A stretch of 64,000 nucleotides of DNA from Sanyastnella coralliicola (GCF_030845195.1 NZ_CP132543.1:513501-577500), one strand, 5' to 3'; shown: positions 25,651 to 35,073, numbered from the stretch's first letter. Numbers and translations are program-made. The notes: generated from the sequence alone by a model not told the origin.

Positions 25651-25745
25651 ATACAGACCATTGGTATACAAGCCGATACCTTGGTTGTGATTATTCCACA
25701 CCTTGGAGTGCAAACAAGGTGCCGAAGATACATTTTGGAGTGATA

Positions 25746-27776
25746 TTAGGCTTCCTTTTTTGTGGCTAGAAGCTCTTTCAGAGAGAACATTTCATCGCGT
25801 AATCGGGCAGCTTCCATGAAGTCTAGCTCTTTCGCAGCCTTCTCCATGCGCTTCTTCGTTTGTTCCACGAGTTTCTCAAGCTTGTCAGCACTCAAATATT
25901 GGATTACCGGATCGGCGGCCATGTTTGGTCCTTGCAATTCAGCCTCGCCAGAATAGATCTTACCTCGATCATCCACCAAATCAGTCTGTTCGAATAGATT
26001 TTTCCTTGTCTTCTTAATCTGCTGAGGAGTGATGCCGTGTTTTTCATTGTACTCCACCTGGCGTTCCCGACGACGAGAAGTTTCATCAATCGTCTGCTGC
26101 ATACTGTCCGTGATCTTATCAGCGTACATGATCACACGCCCATTGACATTACGCGCTGCACGCCCTGCAGTCTGAGTCAGCGATCGGTTACTACGTAAGA
26201 ACCCTTCCTTATCCGCGTCCATAATAGCCACAAGGGAAACTTCTGGAAGGTCAAGTCCTTCTCGAAGAAGGTTCACACCTACCAATACGTCGATGACCCC
26301 TTCACGCAACTCGCGAATAATCTCGATGCGATCTAAAGTCTTTACCTCGGAGTGCATGTACCGACACTTGATGCTCAGACGGTCAAGGTATTTTGACAAC
26401 TCTTCTGCCATTCGCTTCGTCAAGGTGGTGACCAAGACACGTTCTCCGTTTTCGATCGTCTGTTGAATCTCACCAATCAAGTCATCCACTTGGTTTTCAC
26501 ACGGACGAACATCAATCGGTGGATCAAGGAGTCCTGTCGGGCGAACGAGCTGTTCCACTACAACGCCTTCAGATCGTTCGAGTTCGAAATCAGCAGGCGT
26601 CGCGCTGACGTAGATGGCCTGATTCAGTAGTCCATCGAATTCATCAAACTTCAACGGGCGGTTATCCATGGCGGCTGGAATGCGGAAACCGTAGTCTACA
26701 AGGTTAATCTTTCGGGCGCGGTCACCTCCGTACATCGCTCCAATTTGTGGAACGGTCACGTGGCTTTCATCAATCACCATCAAGAAATCTTCAGGGAAAT
26801 AGTCTAACAAACAGAACGGACGTTCACCTGGCTGTCTGCGATCGAAGTAGCGAGAGTAGTTCTCGATACCACTGCAGTAGCCGAGCTCTTTCATCATCTC
26901 GATGTCGTATACCGTGCGCTCTTCAAGACGTTTTGCTTCGAGGTATTTGCCTTGCTCTTTGAAAAAATCTACCTGCTTCACCATGTCTTGCTGGATCTCC
27001 CAAATCGCATCGTTCATCGTGTCACGTCCGGTAACGAAGAGGTTGGCAGGGTAGATATTGACTTCATCTAGATCGTAAAGCTTCTGTCCGCTTTCTGGGT
27101 CAATGGTCTCTAGACTCTCGATTTCATCACCCCAGAACGAAATACGCAGCGCATGATCGGCATATGCTAAGAATACATCCACCGTATCACCTTGTACACG
27201 GAAGTTCCCTCGGTTAAACTCTGCTCTTGTGCGTGAGTAAAGGCTTTCTACCAGACGGTGAAGTAGTTTGTTTCGGCCGATATTCTCACCAACCTTCACA
27301 GGAATGACGCTCTTGTGGAATTCCACCGGGTTTCCAATACCGTAGATACAAGAAACTGAAGCAACCACAATGACATCGCGTCTTCCTGAGAGCAACGAAC
27401 TCGTAGTACTCAATCGAAGCTTCTCAATTTCTTCGTTGATACTGAGGTCTTTTTCGATGTAAGTACCAGTTACTGGGATAAAAGCTTCAGGTTGGTAGTA
27501 ATCGTAATAACTCACGAAATACTCAACCAGGTTGTTCGGGAAGAACTCCTTGAACTCGCTGTACAGCTGCGCCGCTAGCGTTTTGTTATGCGACAAAATG
27601 AGGGTAGGACGCTGTGTTTCTTTAATTACGTTAGCTACCGTGAAGGTCTTTCCGGAACCTGTAACCCCAAGAAGGGTCTGGAACGGAACACCTTCGTTGA
27701 TGCCTTGAGAAAGTTCTTTGATCGCTGTAGGTTGATCTCCAGTAGGTTGGAAATCCGAGACGAGGTCGAAGTTCAT
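25746..27776 (-). CDS. uvrB: Excinuclease ABC subunit B
   Basis: UvrB verifies DNA damage and loads UvrC in nucleotide excision repair. The 676-residue protein is full length. It has Walker A in LLGVTGSGKTFT, the beta-hairpin region YYDYYQPEAFIP, Walker B in MVIDESHVTVPQIGAMY, helicase motifs V-VI in LLREGLDLPEVSLVAIMDADKEG and QTAGRAARN, and the C-terminal UVR domain (KLEKLVEQTKKRMEKAAKEL). It stands alone between the lipoprotein gene and a beta-barrel gene. Confidence 0.98.
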   Translation of the reverse strand: MNFDLVSDFQPTGDQPTAIKELSQGINEGVPFQTLLGVTGSGKTFTVANVIKETQRPTLILSHNKTLAAQLYSEFKEFFPNNLVEYFVSYYDYYQPEAFIPVTGTYIEKDLSINEEIEKLRLSTTSSLLSGRRDVIVVASVSCIYGIGNPVEFHKSVIPVKVGENIGRNKLLHRLVESLYSRTRAEFNRGNFRVQGDTVDVFLAYADHALRISFWGDEIESLETIDPESGQKLYDLDEVNIYPANLFVTGRDTMNDAIWEIQQDMVKQVDFFKEQGKYLEAKRLEERTVYDIEMMKELGYCSGIENYSRYFDRRQPGERPFCLLDYFPEDFLMVIDESHVTVPQIGAMYGGDRARKINLVDYGFRIPAAMDNRPLKFDEFDGLLNQAIYVSATPADFELERSEGVVVEQLVRPTGLLDPPIDVRPCENQVDDLIGEIQQTIENGERVLVTTLTKRMAEELSKYLDRLSIKCRYMHSEVKTLDRIEIIRELREGVIDVLVGVNLLREGLDLPEVSLVAIMDADKEGFLRSNRSLTQTAGRAARNVNGRVIMYADKITDSMQQTIDETSRRRERQVEYNEKHGITPQQIKKTRKNLFEQTDLVDDRGKIYSGEAELQGPNMAADPVIQYLSADKLEKLVEQTKKRMEKAAKELDFMEAARLRDEMFSLKELLATKKEA

Positions 27777-27805
27777 AGGGTGAAAATACGTCTTTCAACT
27801 GTGGT

Positions 27806-28510
27806 TTAGAAGAGGATTCCAAGGCGTAACGCCGAATGAATTCCAATCGAAGTGTAGTCGGCCTTAAAGGTATAAGGAGATTCGCTTCCAACTACGTTGA
27901 TGTGGTTACCAACCCAAGGGATGGATCCCAGGTTTTCTTCCCAGAACCCAATGTTTGGTTCTGGGCCGGTGGTGGCAGTCCCACTGACTTGACCAAAGGC
28001 CAATCCGAAGCCAACCAATGTGAGGTCGATAGACCAAGCATCATTCACCACCCATTGAACTCCATATTGCAAACCGAGTACACTTTGGGTCCATTTGCCC
28101 TCTGCGGTATAGGAGGTTCCATCGTACTGATGTGTCACGCTGGCATCCCAAACATGGTGTTGGAAGTAACCTGCGATGTAGGGCTTAGTGGGTTGTGTTC
28201 TACCTTTCCGTGTATAGAATCGATAGGCGAGTTGTCCGCCTATCACTTGCGCCTCACTTCCTGAGAGCTCCCAGCCTGTTTCAAGGTTGTTGAATGCCAT
28301 GTTCGGTCCCGATATCCTCGGTCTGTAGGTGGCTGTGAGTTGCCACGAGAATTGTTTGTCGCGCACTTTCTCAAAACTGAACGATGCGGTACCGAAGGCT
28401 GCTGAGGCCAAATTGACCTTGGCCACACGGATTTGCGCAGTCAAAGAGAGTGTGAACAACAGAAATGATATGAGAGCAAGATTTCGTTTCACGGGAGGGG
28501 TAAGAAACAA
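27806..28510 (-). CDS. Outer-membrane beta-barrel protein, DUF3575-like
   Basis: The 234-residue protein has a signal peptide (about 1-26, ending LSLTAQ) and a barrel of alternating aromatic/polar strands (FSWQLTATYRPRIS, QLAYRFYTRKGRT, PYIAGYFQHHVWDASV, LGLQYGVQWVV, SIDLTLVGFGLAFGQ). It ends in the typical terminal strand SALRLGILF. The layout resembles DUF3575 proteins. It lies between uvrB and the ribosomal operon terminator. The role is unknown. Confidence 0.7.
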   Translation of the reverse strand: MFLTPPVKRNLALISFLLFTLSLTAQIRVAKVNLASAAFGTASFSFEKVRDKQFSWQLTATYRPRISGPNMAFNNLETGWELSGSEAQVIGGQLAYRFYTRKGRTQPTKPYIAGYFQHHVWDASVTHQYDGTSYTAEGKWTQSVLGLQYGVQWVVNDAWSIDLTLVGFGLAFGQVSGTATTGPEPNIGFWEENLGSIPWVGNHINVVGSESPYTFKADYTSIGIHSALRLGILF

Positions 28511-28537
28511 AAAAGGACCGGAGTAACCGGTCCTTTT
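28511..28537 (-). terminator. Intrinsic terminator of the rpsF-rpsR-rplI operon
   Basis: An 11-bp stem (AAAAGGACCGG / CCGGTCCTTTT, loop AGTAA) lies 23 nt after the rplI stop. On the minus strand it ends in a T-run. Confidence 0.9.
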
Positions 28538-28559
28538 AATGTTTTATTCAGAGGGAGAA

Positions 28560-29006
28560 TTACTCTCCTACTACTTCGAATGTAACGTCTTGAGTAACGT
28601 TTTTGTGAAGCTTCACTTTCGCTGTGTACTCACCAAGTTCCTTGATGTTATCCTCAGCGATAGAGATGCTACGACGGTCGATTTCGAAACCGGCTTTGTT
28701 CAATGCTTCTGCAATCTGGATAGAGTTTACAGAACCGAAGATCTTACCGTTCTCTCCAGCCTTCGCACCAATGCTAAGCTTAAGAGCACCCATCTTATCA
28801 GCAATCCCCTGTGCTTCCGCAAGGATTTTCTCTTCTTTGTGAGCGCGCTGACGCTGGTTTTCTTCTAGGATCTTCTTCGCAGACTTCGTTGCAACTTCTG
28901 CCAATCCTTGTGGGATTAGGTAGTTACGAGCATAACCCGGACGTACAGTAACGATTTCATCTTTACTGCCGAGCTTTTCAATCTCTTGTTTTAGAATTAC
29001 TTCCAT
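28560..29006 (-). CDS. rplI: 50S ribosomal protein L9
   Basis: The 148-residue L9 protein of the large subunit, at the base of the L1 stalk, shows the N-terminal MEVILKQEIEKLGSKDEIVTVRPGYARNYLIP split by a long helix (about 40-75) from the C-terminal domain (KIFGSVNSIQIAEAL, DRRSISIAEDNIKELGEYTAKVKLH). It is the last gene of the conserved rpsF-rpsR-rplI operon, 14 bp after rpsR. Confidence 0.98.
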   Translation of the reverse strand: MEVILKQEIEKLGSKDEIVTVRPGYARNYLIPQGLAEVATKSAKKILEENQRQRAHKEEKILAEAQGIADKMGALKLSIGAKAGENGKIFGSVNSIQIAEALNKAGFEIDRRSISIAEDNIKELGEYTAKVKLHKNVTQDVTFEVVGE

Positions 29007-29020
29007 TGTCTCGGGTTTTA

Positions 29021-29287
29021 TTATTTCAACATGTCAGCAACGTACGGCATCAATGCCAAGTGACGTGCCTTCTTGATTGCCTGAGCCACTTTACGCTGGT
29101 ACTTCATCGAAGTTCCAGTCAAACGACGAGGAAGAATCTTCCCTTGTTCGTTGCAAAGCATCAATAGGTAATCTGGATCTTTGTAATCAATGTACTTGAT
29201 TCCTGCCTTCTTGAATCGGCAGTATTTCTCGCGCTGAGTCTCAATTTGAATTGGATTCAGGTAACGGATATCTCCTTTCTGTGCCAT
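29021..29287 (-). CDS. rpsR: 30S ribosomal protein S18
   Basis: The 88-residue S18 protein is recognised by YCRFKKAGIKYIDYKDPDYL and the RNA-binding RLTGTSMKYQRKVAQAIKKA followed by RHLALMPYV. It binds next to S6 in the 30S platform. It lies between rpsF (11-bp gap) and rplI. Confidence 0.98.
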   Translation of the reverse strand: MAQKGDIRYLNPIQIETQREKYCRFKKAGIKYIDYKDPDYLLMLCNEQGKILPRRLTGTSMKYQRKVAQAIKKARHLALMPYVADMLK

Positions 29288-29298
29288 GGTCTTCGGAA

Positions 29299-29655
29299 TT
29301 AAGCTTCTTTAGCTTCAGTTTTCTGATTCTTCTTCTTGTTGCGGCGGCTTTCAGCGTACTCGATATGGTACTTGTCCATACGTGTAGTCAAAAAGCGGAT
29401 GATGCGCTCGTCGCGACGGAATTCCGTCTCGTAAGGACGAATGCCTTCACCTGGCAATTCGAATTCAAGAAGATGGTAAAATCCAGTAGTCTTCTTCTGG
29501 ATTGGGTAAGCCAGTTTCCGAAGTCCCCAGTTCTCTTCATGAACAACTTTTCCTCCGTTGTCCTTGATGAGTCCTTTGAACTTGGTCACTGTTTCCGCTG
29601 CCTGCTCCTCAGACAGCACGGGAGTCATTATGAAAACAGTTTCGTAACGGTTCAT
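29299..29655 (-). CDS. rpsF: 30S ribosomal protein S6
   Basis: The 118-residue S6 protein shows [15 protein letters not shown] at the N-terminus, then [32 protein letters not shown] and [13 protein letters not shown]. The Lys/Glu-rich C-terminal tail ([15 protein letters not shown]) is common in Bacteroidota. It is first in the ribosomal operon and is preceded by a good promoter at 29681-29712. Confidence 0.98.
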   Translation of the reverse strand: MNRYETVFIMTPVLSEEQAAETVTKFKGLIKDNGGKVVHEENWGLRKLAYPIQKKTTGFYHLLEFELPGEGIRPYETEFRRDERIIRFLTTRMDKYHIEYAESRRNKKKNQKTEAKEA

Positions 29656-29680
29656 TGTGTATAAACTTAAAATTGGGGTG

Positions 29681-29712
29681 CAAAAGTACGCCTTTTCTTA
29701 AGAATCTGCAAT
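29681..29712 (-). promoter_or_regulatory. Promoter of rpsF-rpsR-rplI
   Basis: On the minus strand the -7 box TACTTTTG (29688 to 29681) is preceded, 20 nt upstream, by ATTG at the -33 position. The leader to rpsF is about 20 nt and has no obvious Shine-Dalgarno sequence. Confidence 0.65.
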
Positions 29713-29716
29713 ACTC

Positions 29717-30643
29717 TTACTGTGGTTCCGTCCAAATAGTCAATCCATTGAGGCTATAAGAGTATACCGGATACCCAAAAGCATTGAACGCTGTGGGTGT
29801 GCAACTACCGTTTTCTATGCAGGCAAAGAGGTCAATAAGCGTTTCAAATTTATTGAATTCAACCCGAGGAGAACTGTGTGCTCCGAAATAGGTGTATTCG
29901 CTACCCAACTCTTGAATAATACGCTGTGTAGATGCTTCATAAGCAGGAAGGTCATTTCCCGGGAGGAAGGCATAAAGTGTTCCGTTGTACATGAAGTCGC
30001 CAGCAAAGAAGTACTTTCTATCACTGTCAACAATAGCAACCGATTCTGGAGTATGGCCTGGGATATTCCACAGAGAAATCGTTCGATCGCCTAAATCAAT
30101 GGCTTGTCCATCACCCCACCACTCATTCACGATTACTTCAGACGGACTAGAAGCCAACACTTCCTGGAAGGTAAATTCAAAATTCCCTTCGGCATCCGCT
30201 CGCTCTTGCAAGTATTCAAGATCAATGAACGCATGTTGATCGAACTCCTGAGTGTTTCCTACGTGGTCAAAATGAAAATGAGAAAAGACCACAGTAACCG
30301 GAACGTTGGTTAATGAATCTACGAGGTCGTACAGTGAGGCCTCTCCCGGACCTGTGTCAAACAACACTGCACGTTCATTTCCGGCGATGAGGTAATTGAC
30401 GTTGTATTGAGAGCCCTGAGGTTCGGCTATTATATAGGTAGCACAATCCACCTTCTCCACCACGAACCAATCGTCGAAGTAGAAAGAACCATCCCATGGT
30501 CCAGGATCATCTTCGATATCAGGACAAAAAACTTCAACCGGAACGGGAGTAGAATCGGTTTCACAAACCACGGGTTCTTCGTCTTTGTCGCAACTGACGA
30601 AGACGATAAAAAGCAAAAGTGCAAGCTTATGTAGTTGACGCAT
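29717..30643 (-). CDS. Lipoprotein of the metallo-beta-lactamase fold
   Basis: The 308-residue hydrolase-like protein is anchored by a lipobox (LLFIVFVSCDKDE, Cys about 17). Zinc-binding motifs of the fold are VVFSHFHFDHVGN (HxHxDH), NIPGHTPESVAIVD, the metal-bridging Asp in FFAGDFMYNG, and FGAHSSP near the end. The ATG at 30643 gives the proper lipoprotein signal. The substrate is unknown; the set of motifs suits a glyoxalase II-like or broad MBL hydrolase exposed in the envelope. It is divergent from dnaX. Confidence 0.85.
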   Translation of the reverse strand: MRQLHKLALLLFIVFVSCDKDEEPVVCETDSTPVPVEVFCPDIEDDPGPWDGSFYFDDWFVVEKVDCATYIIAEPQGSQYNVNYLIAGNERAVLFDTGPGEASLYDLVDSLTNVPVTVVFSHFHFDHVGNTQEFDQHAFIDLEYLQERADAEGNFEFTFQEVLASSPSEVIVNEWWGDGQAIDLGDRTISLWNIPGHTPESVAIVDSDRKYFFAGDFMYNGTLYAFLPGNDLPAYEASTQRIIQELGSEYTYFGAHSSPRVEFNKFETLIDLFACIENGSCTPTAFNAFGYPVYSYSLNGLTIWTEPQ

Positions 30644-30766
30644 AGTTCGGTAAGCTAATATTTTCGAGAGAATTTGGGGATAAAGAGAGCTTTCGGAAAG
30701 GGGATTATTTGTGAATAACTCGGCTTTCTCAACCCAAAGAGCTTCACGATATTTGCATACTACCCC

Positions 30767-31903
30767 ATGGAACAACAATCATTCCTCGTATCTGCTAGAA
30801 AGTACCGTCCTCAACGCTGGGAAACCGTCGTTGGTCAAGATGCGGTGACTTCTACGCTCAAGAAAGCGGTGACTACTGGCGAGATTGGCCAGTCGTATCT
30901 CTTCTGTGGGCCACGAGGAGTAGGGAAGACCACATGCGCTCGCATTTTTGCTCGTGCCATCAACACAGGAGTGATCGAAGAAGCGGATGCTGCTACTTCA
31001 CTTGACGTGATGGATGGTGGAGACCAGGCTGATGAATGGGCATTCAACATCTTCGAGCTTGATGGGGCTTCCAACAACAAAGTAGAAGACATTCGCGGTC
31101 TCATTGACCAAGTGCGAATTCCACCTCAGAATGGTAAGTACAAGGTGTACATCATCGATGAGGTTCACATGTTGTCGCAAGGGGCATTCAATGCTTTCCT
31201 GAAAACCTTGGAAGAGCCGCCACCACACGCGGTATTCATTCTAGCAACCACAGAGAAGCACAAAGTAATCCCAACCATTCTCTCACGCTGTCAGATTTTT
31301 GATTTCAATCGCATCACCGTGACCGGAATGGTAGATCACCTTCAGAAGATCGTTTCTGACAAAGGAGTTACTGCTGAACCTGAAGCTTTGCACGTCATTG
31401 CGCAGAAGGCGGATGGGGCCATGCGTGATGCACTCTCGATTTTTGATCAAGTGGTAGCATTTACCAGCGGTAATCTGACTTATGATGCTGTGACCAAGAA
31501 CTTGAATGTACTCGGTCATGACCTCTACTTCCGTTTGACGGACCAGATCATCAAAGAAGATATCCCTGCGGTACTGAAAGAGATCAATGAGGTTGTCAAA
31601 AAAGGATATGACCTCCACCACTTTATTAGTGGATTAGCTGGGCATTTCCGAAACCTAGTGATGGCGAAGCAGCCAGGAGTCATTGATCTCTTGGAGGTTT
31701 CTGATACCATCAAAGGCCAATATTCAGAAGTTGCACAGAACGCTGAAATGCCATTCCTTCAGAATGCATTGAACGAACTGCATGAAGCAGACATGAAGTA
31801 CAAGCAAGCACACAACCCGCGTTTGCACACCGAGCTCTGCCTGATGAAGTTGTGTTCGATCCATCAGCGCATCCGTGAAAAAAAAAAGGCCGCTTTAGCC
31901 TAA
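30767..31903 (+). CDS. dnaX: DNA polymerase III subunit gamma/tau, zero-frame (gamma-like) product
   Basis: DnaX is the clamp-loader ATPase of the replisome. Residues 1-373 contain Walker A (FCGPRGVGKTTCARIF), Walker B (VYIIDEVHML), the SRC sensor motif (ILSRCQIFDF) and the clamp-loader collar domain. The frame then reads GAA AAA AAA AAG GCC over an A10 tract (31878-31887) and stops at TAA 31901-31903, giving 378 residues, the size of a gamma subunit. The missing tau part continues in the -1 frame from 31888 to 32532. Either frameshifting makes both forms or the A10 run hides an indel. ATG 30767 is a clear start. Confidence 0.93.
   Translation: MEQQSFLVSARKYRPQRWETVVGQDAVTSTLKKAVTTGEIGQSYLFCGPRGVGKTTCARIFARAINTGVIEEADAATSLDVMDGGDQADEWAFNIFELDGASNNKVEDIRGLIDQVRIPPQNGKYKVYIIDEVHMLSQGAFNAFLKTLEEPPPHAVFILATTEKHKVIPTILSRCQIFDFNRITVTGMVDHLQKIVSDKGVTAEPEALHVIAQKADGAMRDALSIFDQVVAFTSGNLTYDAVTKNLNVLGHDLYFRLTDQIIKEDIPAVLKEINEVVKKGYDLHHFISGLAGHFRNLVMAKQPGVIDLLEVSDTIKGQYSEVAQNAEMPFLQNALNELHEADMKYKQAHNPRLHTELCLMKLCSIHQRIREKKKAALA
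31878..31888 (+). promoter_or_regulatory. dnaX: Slippery site in dnaX (A10-G, in-frame A AAA AAG)
   Basis: Ten A residues then G. In the zero frame this contains A AAA AAG, the same heptamer and phase as the E. coli dnaX frameshift site. The zero frame stops at 31901 and the +1 frame at 31896; only the -1 frame stays open. A short stem (AGGC / GCCT, 31887-31901) follows directly. A run this long could also cause RNA polymerase slippage, as known for Thermus dnaX. Confidence 0.75.
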
Positions 31904-32532
31904 TTCCAATCGTTGGTGCCAAAGTAAAATCGACGGCACCACCGAAAGCTACCGCTGCTGAAACGGCGAGTAATCAAAGTATTTTCCAAACGAAACCCGA
32001 ACCAATTGACGCCCCAACAGGCCTCATGAACCGTTCGAACGTACGTATTTCTGAACAGGAGACCTACCGCCTCAATGAGAGCTTGATGAAAAAGCGTCTT
32101 GAAGCGGCCAAAGGAAAAGAAGAGAGTCTTCGTCCGACCGACATCGATGAAGATCTTCCTACAGAACCTGTCACTGAAGAGGAAATGGTAGATGCATGGA
32201 AACTCTTCTCCGAAGCAGTGAATACGAGCGGACGACGAAGTCTGTTTGCTACCCTCTCTAGCGAGGAACCGCGACTCGAAGGTCTCATGATCAAATTCAA
32301 GATTGCCAATGTGGTTCAGGAGAAAGATATGGAACTGGTACGAGGTGAGCTCATGGAGTTCTTGAGAACACGCCTACAGAATTTCTCACTCGATCTCACC
32401 GTAGAGCTCAATGCTCAGATTTCAGCCAAAATGAAGTTCTTGACCGAACGCGACAAGTATGATCAGATGGTTGAGAAGAACCCTGTGCTTGAAGAGTTGA
32501 GAAAACGACTCGATCTCGACCTCCGTCAATAG
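31888..32532 (+). CDS. dnaX: DNA polymerase III tau C-terminal region, -1 frame continuation of dnaX
   Basis: This open frame has no start of its own near its beginning. Read from GGC 31888 after a -1 shift it adds 214 residues, for about 588 in all, the usual Bacteroidota DnaX length. It opens with a Pro/Ala/Thr-rich linker (AKVKSTAPPKATAAE, then QTKPEPIDAPTGL), as between gamma and the tau-specific domain. A helical charged C-terminal domain follows (EEEMVDAWKLFSEAV, DLTVELNAQISAKMKFLTER) that in tau contacts the polymerase core. The ATG at 32026 could seed a shorter independent protein, but the conserved linker upstream argues for the fused product. Confidence 0.85.
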   Translation, partial: GRFSLIPIVGAKVKSTAPPKATAAETASNQSIFQTKPEPIDAPTGLMNRSNVRISEQETYRLNESLMKKRLEAAKGKEESLRPTDIDEDLPTEPVTEEEMVDAWKLFSEAVNTSGRRSLFATLSSEEPRLEGLMIKFKIANVVQEKDMELVRGELMEFLRTRLQNFSLDLTVELNAQISAKMKFLTERDKYDQMVEKNPVLEELRKRLDLDLRQ

Positions 32533-32616
32533 GGATTTCCCTTTCTTGGCGAACCAATTTCAGCTTTGTGTGTTCCTATCCCGTGAATGCACGTAAAAAC
32601 GCGTTCCGAAACGGCA

Positions 32617-35046
32617 ATGAAACACTTTACGAGAAACGGCTTCCGAGCTGTAGGGCTAATTCTATTAATGTTGTGCTTTGCGTCTACCGCATTGGCACAA
32701 TCAGGGGTGATCAAAGGAAAGGTCACCAACCTGCGAAATAACGAGTCCATTCCCTTCGCAACGGTTATCGTTCAAGGATCTCAAAATGGGGTATCCACAG
32801 ATATTGATGGGAAGTACGAAATCACCGGATTAGAGCCCGGGCTCTACAACATCGATGTTTCATTCATTGGTTTTGAAAAGAAGACGGTTTTTGAAATCGA
32901 AGTGACCAATGCGCGTGCCGCGTTGATAGACGTCCAGCTGGAAGAAACCTCAGTTGAAATAGAAGCAGCAGAGGTCGTTACTTCAAGCTTCAGTAATCGC
33001 GAAGAAGCACCCGTATCCGTTCGTAAGATTGGAGTGAATGAGGTCAAGCGAAACCCAGGAGGGAACAGAGATATCTCCAGAGCTATCCGTGCATTGCCTG
33101 GGGTAGCCAGCACGCCTTCTTTCCGTAACGATATTATCATCCGTGGAGGAGCTCCGAATGAGAACCGTTTTTACATCGACGGGATCGAGATTCCGAACAT
33201 CAATCACTTCGCGACGCAAGGAGCAAGTGGAGGACCTGTAGGATTGATTAATGTGGATTTCATTGATGATGTGGAATTCTATTCCGGTGCTTTTCCCGCA
33301 GCTCGTGGAAATGCCCTTTCATCGGTCTTAGAATTTGGATTCAAAGAAGGACGCACAGACAAATTCGCTGCGAATGCGGTGGTTGGTTCGTCAGATTTAG
33401 GAATCACCTTTGAAGGTCCGACAGGGGAGAAGAGTAGCATTATCATGAGTGCTCGTCGTAGCTACCTTCAATTCCTTTTTCAAGCGCTTGGCCTTCCTTT
33501 CCTACCTACGTATAATGACTTCCAAGTAAAATGGAGTAGTCAAATCGACAGCAAGAACAGAATCACGGTTCTGGGCTTGGGAGCCATTGATCAGTTCCAA
33601 TTAAATACCGAACTAGGGTCAGATACGACGAATGAAGACTTCTTGGAGAACAAGTATATCCTGGACTTCCTTCCAGTGAATACGCAGTGGAATTATACCA
33701 CTGGAGTGAAGTGGGAACACTTCGGTGAGAATGGATTGACGACGGTGGTTGGAAGTCGAAATATGCTGAACAACCGTGCATTCAAACACGTCGATAACAA
33801 CGAAGACCTCCCTCTTATTTCAGATTACCTGAGCCAGGAAATCGAGAACAAATTCCGCGTTGAGCGAAAGCTATACCTAGATAAAGGATGGAAGGTCAAC
33901 ATGGGAGTCAACTACGAGTATGCGAAGTACAACAATGATACAGAGCAAGATATTTACTCTTTCGAACAAGATACACTGGTTCGCGTCGACTTCTTTTCTG
34001 AGTTCGACATGCATAAATACGGTGCCTTTGCTCAGGTGAGTAAAACATCGACCGATCAACGATTGGTGCTTTCGTTGGGGGTGAGAACAGATGCGAATGA
34101 GTACAGCGCAGAGATGTCGAATCCGTTGGATCAATTGAGCCCACGGTTTTCTGCGAGCTACTTCCTAACTCCTCAATTGAGTGCCAACTTCAATACCGGA
34201 ATCTACTACCAGCTTCCGGCCTACACTGTCTTAGGATTTAGAGAGAATGGCGTCCTTGTGAATCGCGAGAATGGTGTAACCTATATTCGAAACAAGCAGG
34301 TGGTGGCAGGATTGCGTTATGATGTAGATTCTCGAAATACCACAATTTCGGTCGAAGGTTTCTACAAAGATTACGACAACTACCCACAAAGTGTCGACCG
34401 TCAGCTTTCACTGGCAAACCTAGGTGCAGACTTCGGTGTCATCGGAAATGAGGCCGTGGAAAGCGCTTCCGACGGACGTGCCTATGGTATTGAGTTCTTG
34501 TTGCAACAGAAATTGTACAAAGGCTTCTACGGTATCATCTCTTATACCTACGTGCGCAGTGAGTTCACGAACGGTGAAGGCGATTTTATTCCTTCCAGCT
34601 GGGACAGCCGTAACCTGATCAGTTTGACTGGAGGGAAGAAGTTCAAGAAGAACTGGGAACTCGGTGCGCGTTTCATCTATTCAGGTGGAACGCCATTTAC
34701 ACCTGTTGATGTAGAGCAAAGTGTTCAAATTCCAGTTTGGAATGCGACGCGTTTTGGTCTTCCTGACTACTCACAGTTGAATGCACTCCGTATTGACGAC
34801 TTCAGTCAATTGGACGTACGTATCGATAAAAAGTGGTTCTACGAGAAATGGAGTCTAAATGTATTCTTCGACGTTCAGAATGTCCTTGGATTCGTTACCC
34901 CTCAACCACCTACAGTGGATGTAGAACGCGACGAAAACGGGAACCCAATTGAAGATCCAAACAACCCAGGATCGTACATTCCGCGCATTCTGGATACCTC
35001 TTCGGGTACCGCGCTTCCAACCATCGGTTTGATTATCGAGTTGTGA
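32617..35046 (+). CDS. TonB-dependent outer-membrane receptor
   Basis: The 809-residue receptor has a signal peptide (MKHFTRNGFRAVGLILLMLC..ALAQ), then a carboxypeptidase-regulatory beta domain typical of Bacteroidota (GVIKGKVTNLRNNESIPFAT, GVSTDIDGKYEITGLEPG). A plug domain follows (about 120-230; IRALPGVASTPSFRND, IIRGGAPNENRFYIDGIEIP), then a large barrel ending SGTALPTIGLIIEL. An in-frame ATG at 32587 is a possible alternative start. There is no SusD partner, so glycan uptake is unlikely; the substrate is unknown. Confidence 0.92.
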   Translation: MKHFTRNGFRAVGLILLMLCFASTALAQSGVIKGKVTNLRNNESIPFATVIVQGSQNGVSTDIDGKYEITGLEPGLYNIDVSFIGFEKKTVFEIEVTNARAALIDVQLEETSVEIEAAEVVTSSFSNREEAPVSVRKIGVNEVKRNPGGNRDISRAIRALPGVASTPSFRNDIIIRGGAPNENRFYIDGIEIPNINHFATQGASGGPVGLINVDFIDDVEFYSGAFPAARGNALSSVLEFGFKEGRTDKFAANAVVGSSDLGITFEGPTGEKSSIIMSARRSYLQFLFQALGLPFLPTYNDFQVKWSSQIDSKNRITVLGLGAIDQFQLNTELGSDTTNEDFLENKYILDFLPVNTQWNYTTGVKWEHFGENGLTTVVGSRNMLNNRAFKHVDNNEDLPLISDYLSQEIENKFRVERKLYLDKGWKVNMGVNYEYAKYNNDTEQDIYSFEQDTLVRVDFFSEFDMHKYGAFAQVSKTSTDQRLVLSLGVRTDANEYSAEMSNPLDQLSPRFSASYFLTPQLSANFNTGIYYQLPAYTVLGFRENGVLVNRENGVTYIRNKQVVAGLRYDVDSRNTTISVEGFYKDYDNYPQSVDRQLSLANLGADFGVIGNEAVESASDGRAYGIEFLLQQKLYKGFYGIISYTYVRSEFTNGEGDFIPSSWDSRNLISLTGGKKFKKNWELGARFIYSGGTPFTPVDVEQSVQIPVWNATRFGLPDYSQLNALRIDDFSQLDVRIDKKWFYEKWSLNVFFDVQNVLGFVTPQPPTVDVERDENGNPIEDPNNPGSYIPRILDTSSGTALPTIGLIIEL

Positions 35047-35073
35047 TTCCAGCGATTTCCTGACCTTTGTGCT

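Noticed and set aside
27571-27580. CGCTAGCG core in uvrB as another 13-mer copy
   Set aside because: Only the 8-bp palindrome matches; the CGGAA half is absent.
32026-32532. Independent 168-codon gene starting at the ATG at 32026
   Set aside because: The same frame is open back to the dnaX A10 run and encodes the expected gamma-tau linker, so it is the tau C-terminus.
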